Origin: CAZDYI01 sp964509765
GTDB taxonomy: Bacteria; Pseudomonadota; Gammaproteobacteria; Tethybacterales; Tethybacteraceae
Assembly (NCBI GenBank): GCA_964509765.1
Contig: CAZDYI010000009.1
Coordinates: forward strand, 1-5,905
Length of the DNA: 5,905 bases
Direction of reading: 5' to 3'
The position numbers and the translations under genes were made by a program. The stretch's first letter is position 1. Every line of letters starts with the position of its first letter. The notes under the pieces were generated by a model. The model saw nothing but the letters and a program-made list of their open reading frames with translations. It made no database searches and was not told where the DNA came from. Positions 1-5,905 of this stretch are shown in pieces.

Positions 1-1
1 C

Positions 2-949
2 TACGGCTTCGACCCGGCCAACTGCAGGTTCGTCAACGGGATCACCGAGCAGTCCGGCGAGATCTCCGACGGGGTCGGCGCCGACAAGGTAAAGGGCGCG
101 GGCGACCAGGGGATGATGTTCGGCTACGCCTGCAACGAGACCGAGGAGATGATGCCGCTTGCGATCTCGCTGTCGCACGCCCTCGTCCGCCGCCAGGCCG
201 AGCTGTTCCGCGGCGAGGGCAACGGCTGGCTCGGTCCCGACGCCAAGTCGCAGGTGACGGTCCTGTACCAGGACGACACCCCGGTTCGGGTGACCGACGT
301 CGTCGTGTCCACCCAGCACCGCGAGGAGATCGGCGGCAAGCCCCACAAGGAGGCGCTAGAGGAGAAGGTGGTCGAGGAGATCGTCAGGCCGGTCCTCGAG
401 GGCGTGAGCCACGAGGGCTGCAACTACATCATCAACCCCTCGGGCAGCTTCGTCAAGGGCGGCCCGGACGCAGACGCCGGGCTGACCGGGCGCAAGATCA
501 TCGTCGACACCTACGGCGGCTCCGCTCCGCACGGCGGCGGGGCGTTCTCGGGCAAGGACCCAAGCAAGGTCGACCGCAGCGCGGCATACGCGGCGAGGCT
601 GGTCGCCAAGGCAGTCGTCGCGTCGTCGCTCGCTAGCCGCGCGCTGGTCCAGCTGTCGTACGCGATCGGCAAGGCCGAACCCGTCAGCGTGATGGTCGAC
701 ACCTTCGGCACGTCGTCGGTCGACGACGGCGAGATCGCCTCGTTCATCGGGGAGGGCAGCCTGATCGACCTCTCGCCGCAGGGGATCATCGACGGGCTGG
801 ACCTGTTCCGGCCGATCTACAGGCAGACCGCCGCCTACGGGCACTTCGGGCGCGCCGACCTCGACCCGCCGCTTCCGTGGGAGGACGCCGCAGGCGCGGC
901 AGGGCTGCTCCGCGAGCGCTTCTACAGCTCGAAGCGGGCGACCGGTTGA
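2..949 (+). CDS. metK: S-adenosylmethionine synthetase (methionine adenosyltransferase), 5'-truncated by the window edge
   Basis: MetK condenses methionine and ATP into S-adenosylmethionine in the cytoplasm, releasing phosphate and pyrophosphate. The reading frame is open from base 2, giving 315 visible residues. By comparison with the E. coli enzyme about 80 N-terminal residues, including the HPDK active-site segment, lie upstream of the window. Visible landmarks are GAGDQG at residues 32-37 (Asp35, equivalent to E. coli Asp118), PDAKSQV around Lys82 (Lys165), GLTGRK at 160-165 with preceding Asp158 (Asp238), and GGGAFSGKDPSKVDR at about 178-192 containing Lys185, Lys189 and Asp191 (Lys265, Lys269, Asp271). 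The C-terminal ETAAYGHFGR-type segment reads RQTAAYGHFGR. The usual SPDI of the flexible active-site loop reads SGEI at residues 18-21, and the loop looks about two residues shorter than in E. coli. The gene ends 57 bases before ahcY. Family assignment is essentially certain; the loop comparison is from memory. Confidence 0.98.
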   Translation, partial: YGFDPANCRFVNGITEQSGEISDGVGADKVKGAGDQGMMFGYACNETEEMMPLAISLSHALVRRQAELFRGEGNGWLGPDAKSQVTVLYQDDTPVRVTDVVVSTQHREEIGGKPHKEALEEKVVEEIVRPVLEGVSHEGCNYIINPSGSFVKGGPDADAGLTGRKIIVDTYGGSAPHGGGAFSGKDPSKVDRSAAYAARLVAKAVVASSLASRALVQLSYAIGKAEPVSVMVDTFGTSSVDDGEIASFIGEGSLIDLSPQGIIDGLDLFRPIYRQTAAYGHFGRADLDPPLPWEDAAGAAGLLRERFYSSKRATG

Positions 950-992
950 TAGAATTTTTTCACTGACACAGAGGCTGCAAGCCGACTGAAAC

Positions 993-998
993 GAGGAG
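993..998 (+). promoter_or_regulatory. Ribosome binding site of ahcY
   Basis: The sequence GAGGAG sits eight bases before the ATG at 1007. It decides the start: a TTG codon immediately upstream at 1004 is also in frame but gives poorer spacing and is a rarer start codon. Confidence 0.8.
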
Positions 999-1006
999 CC
1001 GAATTG

Positions 1007-2320
<1,314 letters not shown>

Positions 2321-2361
2321 CGCCGCCGGCGGAACGCTGGGCGCGCACCCGAAACGGGCGG

Positions 2362-3291
2362 ATGAAGAAGGACGGCTCGCCGAGGATACTCCCGAGCGAG
2401 ATCACCCCGAGGGAGAAGTACCTCGGGCGGCGCGAGCTGCTCGCCGCCATGGGGATCCTGCCTGCCGCGGGGGCCCTAAGCCTGGCGCATGCGAGCCTGC
2501 CCGAGGCCAAGCAGTGGCCCGGCAGCCTGATCGAGAAGCCGACCCCGTCGGACAAGGCGCTCTCGCACAACAACTTCTACGAGCTCGGGCCGCGCAAGGG
2601 CGACCCTTCCGAGAACGCGGGCCTCTACGAGGCCAAGCCGTGGAAGGTCATGGTCGACGGCGAGGTCGAGAAGCCGGGCGAGTACGACGTCGACGCGCTG
2701 CTCGCGCTCGCGCCGCTCGAGGAGAGGATCTACAGGCTGCGCTGCGTCGAGGCCTGGTCGATGGTCATCCCGTGGGTCGGCTATCCCTTCAGCAGGCTGA
2801 TGGACGAGGTGCGCCCGACGGGCAACGCCAAGTACGTCGCCTTCGAGACCTTCAACCCCGACGTGCTCTTCCCCGACGACTCGAACCGCTCGCTGCCGTG
2901 GCCGTACGTCGAGGGCTTGCGGATCGACGAGGCCTACCACGACCTGGCGCTGCTGACGTTCGGGATGTACGGCGAGGAGCTGCTCAACCAGAGCGGGGCG
3001 CCCGTGCGGATGGTGGTGCCGTGGAAGTACGGCTACAAGAGCATCAAGGCGCTGGTGCGGATCTCGTTTGTCGAGAGCGAGCCGCCGACGAGCTGGAACC
3101 GCAGCCAGCCGGGCGAGTACGGCTTCTACTCAAACGTCAACCCCGGGCGCGCCCACCCGCGCTGGTCGCAGGCTACCGAGCGGGCGATCGGCGAGGGCTT
3201 CTTCCCGACCAAGCGTGAGACGCAGATGTTCAACGGCTACCAGCAAGTCGCAAGTCTCTACGAGGGGATGGACCTGATCGTCAACCACTGA
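2362..3291 (+). CDS. msrP: Periplasmic protein-methionine-sulfoxide reductase, molybdopterin catalytic subunit MsrP (YedY)
   Basis: MsrP reduces methionine sulfoxide in oxidised periplasmic proteins, using a molybdenum-molybdopterin cofactor and electrons from the membrane protein MsrQ. The 309-residue precursor begins with a twin-arginine export signal: Arg23-Arg24 in GRRELLA, a hydrophobic stretch to about residue 41, and a likely cleavage after AHA at residue 44. The sulfite-oxidase fold follows. ERIYRLRCVEAWSM at 121-134 contains Cys128, the predicted molybdenum ligand. Other family blocks are NNFYELG at 70-76, PWPYVEGLRIDEA at 179-191, GAPVRMVVPWKYGYKSIK at 212-229 and HPRWSQATER at 265-274. 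The ATG lies 41 bases after ahcY and has only a weak GGGCGG purine stretch directly before it, with no good Shine-Dalgarno spacing. The start is nevertheless supported by the intact Tat leader. The electron partner msrQ follows after 117 bases. Substrate is inferred from the family. Confidence 0.96.
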   Translation: MKKDGSPRILPSEITPREKYLGRRELLAAMGILPAAGALSLAHASLPEAKQWPGSLIEKPTPSDKALSHNNFYELGPRKGDPSENAGLYEAKPWKVMVDGEVEKPGEYDVDALLALAPLEERIYRLRCVEAWSMVIPWVGYPFSRLMDEVRPTGNAKYVAFETFNPDVLFPDDSNRSLPWPYVEGLRIDEAYHDLALLTFGMYGEELLNQSGAPVRMVVPWKYGYKSIKALVRISFVESEPPTSWNRSQPGEYGFYSNVNPGRAHPRWSQATERAIGEGFFPTKRETQMFNGYQQVASLYEGMDLIVNH

Positions 3292-3324
3292 CTTCCCGAG
3301 CCGGGGCGCAAGGGGACAGGGAAG
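3292..3324 (+). repeat. Inverted repeat just after the msrP stop codon
   Basis: CTTCCC at 3292-3297 is the exact reverse complement of GGGAAG at 3319-3324, leaving a 21-base G-rich loop. It starts directly after the msrP stop, where a transcript-end or processing hairpin could sit. However, the stem is only six pairs and no run of T follows, so it does not qualify as an intrinsic terminator. It may be chance. Confidence 0.25.
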
Positions 3325-3370
3325 ATACGCTCAGGTACGCACTGATACATCCGCGCAAGGAAAAAGGCCC

Positions 3371-3380
3371 GAGAATTCTC
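3371..3380. repeat. 10-base perfect palindrome in the msrP-msrQ gap
   Basis: GAGAATTCTC is a perfect, ungapped palindrome, 28 bases before the msrQ start in the longest non-coding stretch of the window. It could be half of a regulator site or nothing; no -35/-10 pair can be placed around it with confidence. No regulator family is recognised from it. Confidence 0.3.
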
Positions 3381-3396
3381 CGCCCGTGACGCGAAC

Positions 3397-3402
3397 GGAG
3401 AG
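3397..3402 (+). promoter_or_regulatory. Ribosome binding site of msrQ
   Basis: GGAGAG, with its GGAG core at 3397-3400, precedes the ATG at 3409 at standard spacing. It supports that start and shows that msrQ has its own initiation signal and is not translationally coupled to msrP. Confidence 0.65.
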
Positions 3403-3408
3403 CCGCAC

Positions 3409-4023
3409 ATGATCAAGACCTTCGGATTCCAGAACGCCGTCCTTTCGGTCGTCGGCAGCCTGCCGATGATCGGGATGACCGTCACGATGATTTTCGACCC
3501 ACCGGCGGACCCCTACGAGCGGATCGCCCACACCACGGGCGAGTTCTCCCTCAGGTTCCTGGTGCTGACCATGCTGGTCACGCCGCTGGTGGCCGTCTCA
3601 GGCTGGAAGAGGCTGGTCCGATTCCGCCGGACCCTGGGGGTGATCACCTTCGCCTACGTTCTGGTGCACGCCCTGGCCTACATGGTTTTCGAGGCCGGCT
3701 TCAGCCCGGCGTTCGTGGCCGAGGACGTGCTCGAGCGCAACTTCATCGCGGTCGGGATGGCCGCCTTCCTGATGATGCTTCCGCTCGGCATCACCTCGAA
3801 CAACTTCTCGGTCCGCAAGCTGGGGAGCAAGTGGCGCAAGCTCCACCGGCTCGCCTACCCGATTGCGCTCCTTGCCCCGCTGCACTACCTGCTGCTCAAG
3901 CGCGACGAGGACCTGACCGAGCCGATCGTGTACCTGGCGATCTTCTCCGCACTGCTGGCCTTCAGGGTCGGGCACAGGTTCTACCGCGGCAGGAAGGTCG
4001 CGGCCGCGGCCGGGGGGACCTGA
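3409..4023 (+). CDS. msrQ: Haem-binding membrane subunit MsrQ (YedZ), electron donor to MsrP
   Basis: MsrQ is an inner-membrane cytochrome b-type protein that passes electrons from the cytoplasmic or quinone side to periplasmic MsrP. The 204-residue product belongs to the ferric-reductase-like transmembrane family. Six hydrophobic segments can be drawn at about residues 8-28, 47-66, 76-95, 111-129, 145-163 and 173-188. The expected haem ligands are present: His87 in LVHALAY, His146 in WRKLHRLAY and His159 in APLHYLLL. The family block TGEFSLRFLVLTMLVTPL at 43-60 and the segment AVGMAAFLMMLPLGITS at 114-130 are also typical. Its length is close to E. coli MsrQ. The C-terminus ends in a short Arg/Lys- then Ala/Gly-rich tail. 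It lies 117 bases after msrP, and a channel gene starts 14 bases after its stop. Identification rests on both sequence and msrP linkage. Confidence 0.95.
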   Translation: MIKTFGFQNAVLSVVGSLPMIGMTVTMIFDPPADPYERIAHTTGEFSLRFLVLTMLVTPLVAVSGWKRLVRFRRTLGVITFAYVLVHALAYMVFEAGFSPAFVAEDVLERNFIAVGMAAFLMMLPLGITSNNFSVRKLGSKWRKLHRLAYPIALLAPLHYLLLKRDEDLTEPIVYLAIFSALLAFRVGHRFYRGRKVAAAAGGT

Positions 4024-4026
4024 GGA
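4021..4026 (+). promoter_or_regulatory. Probable ribosome binding site of the mscS-family gene, overlapping the msrQ stop codon
   Basis: TGAGGA combines the msrQ stop TGA with a GAGGA purine motif, 11 bases before the ATG at 4038. The spacing is on the long side. An in-frame GTG at 4029 is the alternative start, but it lies only two bases from this motif and would depend on the GGGGGGA run at 4012-4018 instead. ATG 4038 is preferred, not proven. Confidence 0.5.
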
Positions 4027-4037
4027 CCGTGGACCTG

Positions 4038-5159
4038 ATGGGCGCGATCAGCGAGTCCCTGGGGTACGGGGACCCCGACCTGTGGTTCGTCTCTGCGGCC
4101 CTGCTGCTGATGACCGTCGTCGCGACGGTCGCGGTCTTCATCCTGATGGGGATGGTCCGCAACAGGTGCAGGGAGGGCTCGACCCTGCGCGACTTCATCG
4201 AGGTCACCCGCGCGCCGGTGACCTACCTGGTCCTGTTCGCGAGCCTGCTCGAGAACATGAGCTACATCATCCCGGGTTCGGTCTCGGCCTGGTTCGACAG
4301 CGTCGACACCGCGCAGTCGGTGCTGGTGATCGCGATCCTGCTGTGGGTGATGCTCCGCTACATAAACCGGATCGAGCAAAACATCCAGGCCCGCGCCGCG
4401 AGCGACGGCGGCCTGGTCCTGCCGGTCATCGGCGAGAAGGTCGACAGGGTAAAGGTGCAGATGCTGTTCAAGTCGCTGCGCGCCTTCGTCGCTATCATCA
4501 TCGCGCTGATGTTCCTGCAGGCCTTCGGCGTGAGCATCACGGGCCTGCTCGCCTTCGGCGGCGTCGGCGGCATAGTCGTCGGCTTCGCCGCGCGCGACCT
4601 CATCAGCAACGCCTTCGTCGGCCTGCGGATCATGTGGAGCAGGCCGTTCGACGTCGGCGACTGGATCAAGTGCGAGAGCATCGACGTCGAGGGCGTAGTC
4701 GAGGCGGTCGGCTGGCAGATCACCCAGGTCCGCACCTTCGACAAGCGCCCGCTGTACGTGCCGAACTCGATCCTCGCCAACGCCGTGATCGAGAACCCGC
4801 AGCGGATGACCAACCGGCGCTTCTACGAGTACTTCAACCTCCGCTACGAGGACATGGAAAGGATGCCTAAGGTCCTCGAGGACGTGCGCAGGATGCTCGC
4901 CGGGCACGAGGAGATCGCCAAGGACCAGATCATCATGGTCAACCTCGACCGCTTCGGGGACCACTCGATCGACTTCTTCGTCTACTGCATGACGGTCACC
5001 ACGAACTGGCAGCGCTTCCACGAGGTCAAGGAGGACCTCCTGCTGCAGGTCGCGAAGATAGTGGCCGACAACGGCGCCGACTTCGCCTTCCCGACGCGCA
5101 CCGTGATCGTCGAGGGCGGGGATGCGGCGCAGCCTGAAAAGGCGGCCGCGGGCGGCTAG
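4038..5159 (+). CDS. Small-conductance mechanosensitive channel family protein (MscS family, YnaI-like)
   Basis: MscS-family proteins form heptameric inner-membrane channels that open under membrane tension and release solutes on osmotic down-shock. The 373-residue product has five hydrophobic segments at about residues 15-39, 58-79, 94-108, 147-164 and 168-187. The last begins the Gly/Ala-rich pore helix: LLAFGGVGGIVVGFAARD at 170-187. The core continues with SRPFDVGDWI at 201-210 and the beta domain EGVVEAVGWQITQVRTFDKR at 218-237. Next come LYVPNSILANAVIENPQRMT (239-258) and a cytoplasmic C-terminal domain ending in GADFAFPTRTVIVEG at 346-360. The five-helix layout, the GVGGI pore sequence and the closing FPTRTV motif resemble E. 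coli YnaI and related low-conductance channels more than MscS itself. A charged and Ala/Gly tail follows. The gene starts 14 bases after msrQ, so co-transcription is likely. It converges on xth with overlapping stop codons. The physiological role here is inferred from the family only; the start could be GTG 4029, adding three residues. Confidence 0.93.
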   Translation: MGAISESLGYGDPDLWFVSAALLLMTVVATVAVFILMGMVRNRCREGSTLRDFIEVTRAPVTYLVLFASLLENMSYIIPGSVSAWFDSVDTAQSVLVIAILLWVMLRYINRIEQNIQARAASDGGLVLPVIGEKVDRVKVQMLFKSLRAFVAIIIALMFLQAFGVSITGLLAFGGVGGIVVGFAARDLISNAFVGLRIMWSRPFDVGDWIKCESIDVEGVVEAVGWQITQVRTFDKRPLYVPNSILANAVIENPQRMTNRRFYEYFNLRYEDMERMPKVLEDVRRMLAGHEEIAKDQIIMVNLDRFGDHSIDFFVYCMTVTTNWQRFHEVKEDLLLQVAKIVADNGADFAFPTRTVIVEGGDAAQPEKAAAGG

Positions 5160-5905
5160 ACCTTGTAGTCGACCGTCAGCGGGGCGTGGTCCGAGATGAC
5201 CGGGTCCTTGTCTATCCTGACCGACTTGGCTGACTTCGCGACCTTGGGCGTCGCGATCTGGTAGTCGATCCGCCAGCCTACGTCCCTCGCCCGCGCGCCC
5301 GCGCGCTGCGACCACCAGGTGTAGCGGCCGTCGGAGTCGTCGAGCGAGCGGAAGACGTCGACCCAGCCGAGCTTGCCGAACACGTCGGTGAGCCACTGCC
5401 GCTCCTCGGGCAAAAAGCCCGAGTTCTTCAGGTTGCCCTTCCAGTTCTTGATGTCCTTCTCGGTGTGGGCGATGTTGACGTCGCCCGCGAGGACGAACTC
5501 CCTCTTCGCTGACTTGAGCTTCTTCATCTTCGCGTAGAGCAGGTCCATGCACTTGAACTTGATCTGCTGGCGCTCGTCGCTCGACGACCCTGACGGCAGG
5601 TAGACGGACACCACCGAAAGCTTGCCGAAGTCCGCGCGCAGCCAGCGGCCCTCGTCGTCGAACAGGGGGTCGCCGAACTTGTTGTCGACCTTGTCCGGCT
5701 TCTTTCGCGACAGCAGGGCGACGCCGGCGTAGCCGGGCTTCTGCGCCGGGTGCCAGTAGGAGTGCCAGCCTTCGGGGCCGTCGCTCCACTTGCCGAGGTC
5801 CTCGGGCCTGGCGCGGATCTCCTGCAGGCACAGGACGTCCGGCTTGTTCTTCCTGATCCAGTCGTCCAGCCCTTTCTTGAGGCAGGAGCGGATGCCGTTT
5901 GCGTT
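5156..5905 (-). CDS. xth: Exodeoxyribonuclease III (AP endonuclease, ExoIII/APE1 family), N-terminus cut by the window edge
   Basis: The enzyme cleaves DNA at abasic sites and removes 3' blocking groups and nucleotides from duplex DNA in base-excision repair. Reading from base 5905 on the - strand, 249 residues are visible before the stop TAG. The first, NANGIRS, corresponds to the usual near-N-terminal WNVNGIRA block, so only about five to eight residues are missing. Metal and catalytic residues are in place: Asn3, Glu29 in CLQE, Tyr102 in VYLPSG, Asp142 and Asn144 in GDVNIAH, Asp214 in WRIDYQI, and Asp239-His240 in SDHAPL. The segment KDIKNWKGNLKNSGFLPEE at about 151-169 is typical of the KNW-KNSGFLPEER subgroup of bacterial ExoIII. 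The gene ends on the CTAG shared with the channel gene coming from the other side. An internal GTG at 5614 is not the start, because conserved sequence continues upstream to the edge. The symbol could equally be written xthA. Confidence 0.96.
   Translation of the reverse strand, partial: NANGIRSCLKKGLDDWIRKNKPDVLCLQEIRARPEDLGKWSDGPEGWHSYWHPAQKPGYAGVALLSRKKPDKVDNKFGDPLFDDEGRWLRADFGKLSVVSVYLPSGSSSDERQQIKFKCMDLLYAKMKKLKSAKREFVLAGDVNIAHTEKDIKNWKGNLKNSGFLPEERQWLTDVFGKLGWVDVFRSLDDSDGRYTWWSQRAGARARDVGWRIDYQIATPKVAKSAKSVRIDKDPVISDHAPLTVDYKV

Noticed and set aside
950..1006. SAM or SAH riboswitch between metK and ahcY
   Set aside because: GAGGAG with flanking bases recalls the start of the SAH riboswitch core. 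The gap is only 57 bases, the remaining conserved core segments are absent, and the motif serves as the ribosome binding site.
2323..2332. Terminator hairpin after ahcY at the palindrome CCGCCGGCGG
   Set aside because: It is a perfect palindrome with no loop and no following T run. It could be a chance product of GC-rich sequence and does not look like an intrinsic terminator.
3386..3412. Tiny upstream frame: GTG, seven more codons, and a TGA overlapping the msrQ ATG (ATGA)
   Set aside because: The overlap suggests a coupled leader peptide, but there is no ribosome binding site at proper spacing, the start is GTG, and frames this short occur often by chance.
3831..4037. N-terminal extension of the channel protein through the end of msrQ
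   Set aside because: The frame stays open upstream, but its translation there is Arg/Ala-rich shadow sequence inside msrQ. The channel homology and a ribosome binding site support a start at 4038, or at 4029.
3981..5831. A 616-codon open frame on the - strand, opposite msrQ's end, the whole channel gene and part of xth
   Set aside because: It is an antisense shadow of high-GC coding sequence. Its translation is Arg-, Asp- and Ala-rich low-complexity sequence without any recognisable domain, while the opposite strand and the proper xth frame encode clearly conserved proteins.

Overview
This is a high-GC bacterial chromosome segment with dense housekeeping genes. Six protein genes fill almost all of it. 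Five lie on the + strand (metK, partial; ahcY; msrP; msrQ; a YnaI-like mscS-family channel). One lies on the - strand (xth, missing only its extreme N-terminus). I see no rRNA or tRNA, CRISPR array, transposase, phage gene or integration scar. The MsrP/MsrQ pair, a bacterial-type MetK and a YnaI-like MscS protein point to the Pseudomonadota, possibly a gammaproteobacterium; the exact lineage is not decidable here. Codon usage is similar across all six genes: C/G third positions dominate, but arginine AGG is used often, which is unusual for a high-GC proteobacterium.

Region 1 (1-2320) is the activated-methyl-cycle block. MetK makes S-adenosylmethionine (SAM). AhcY removes S-adenosylhomocysteine, the inhibitory by-product of every SAM-dependent methylation. 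The two genes are 57 bases apart, and ahcY has a good ribosome binding site.

Region 2 (2321-4023) holds msrP and msrQ, the periplasmic methionine sulfoxide reductase and its membrane haem partner. MsrP carries a twin-arginine signal and the molybdopterin-binding cysteine. MsrQ carries the three expected haem-ligand histidines. A 117-base gap separates them and contains a 10-base perfect palindrome but no convincing promoter or terminator. With metK and ahcY upstream, four consecutive genes concern methionine: SAM synthesis, SAH recycling, and repair of oxidised methionine in envelope proteins.

Region 3 (4024-5159) is a small mechanosensitive channel gene starting 14 bases after msrQ and probably co-transcribed with it. 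Region 4 (5156-5905, - strand) is exodeoxyribonuclease III, convergent with the channel gene. The two genes end on the same CTAG tetranucleotide, each using TAG as stop, so no intergenic terminator separates them.

I looked for an undescribed system and do not find one. The points worth a second look are modest: the methionine-themed gene order, a substituted active-site loop in MetK, the raised AGG usage, the msrP-msrQ gap and the shared stop codons.
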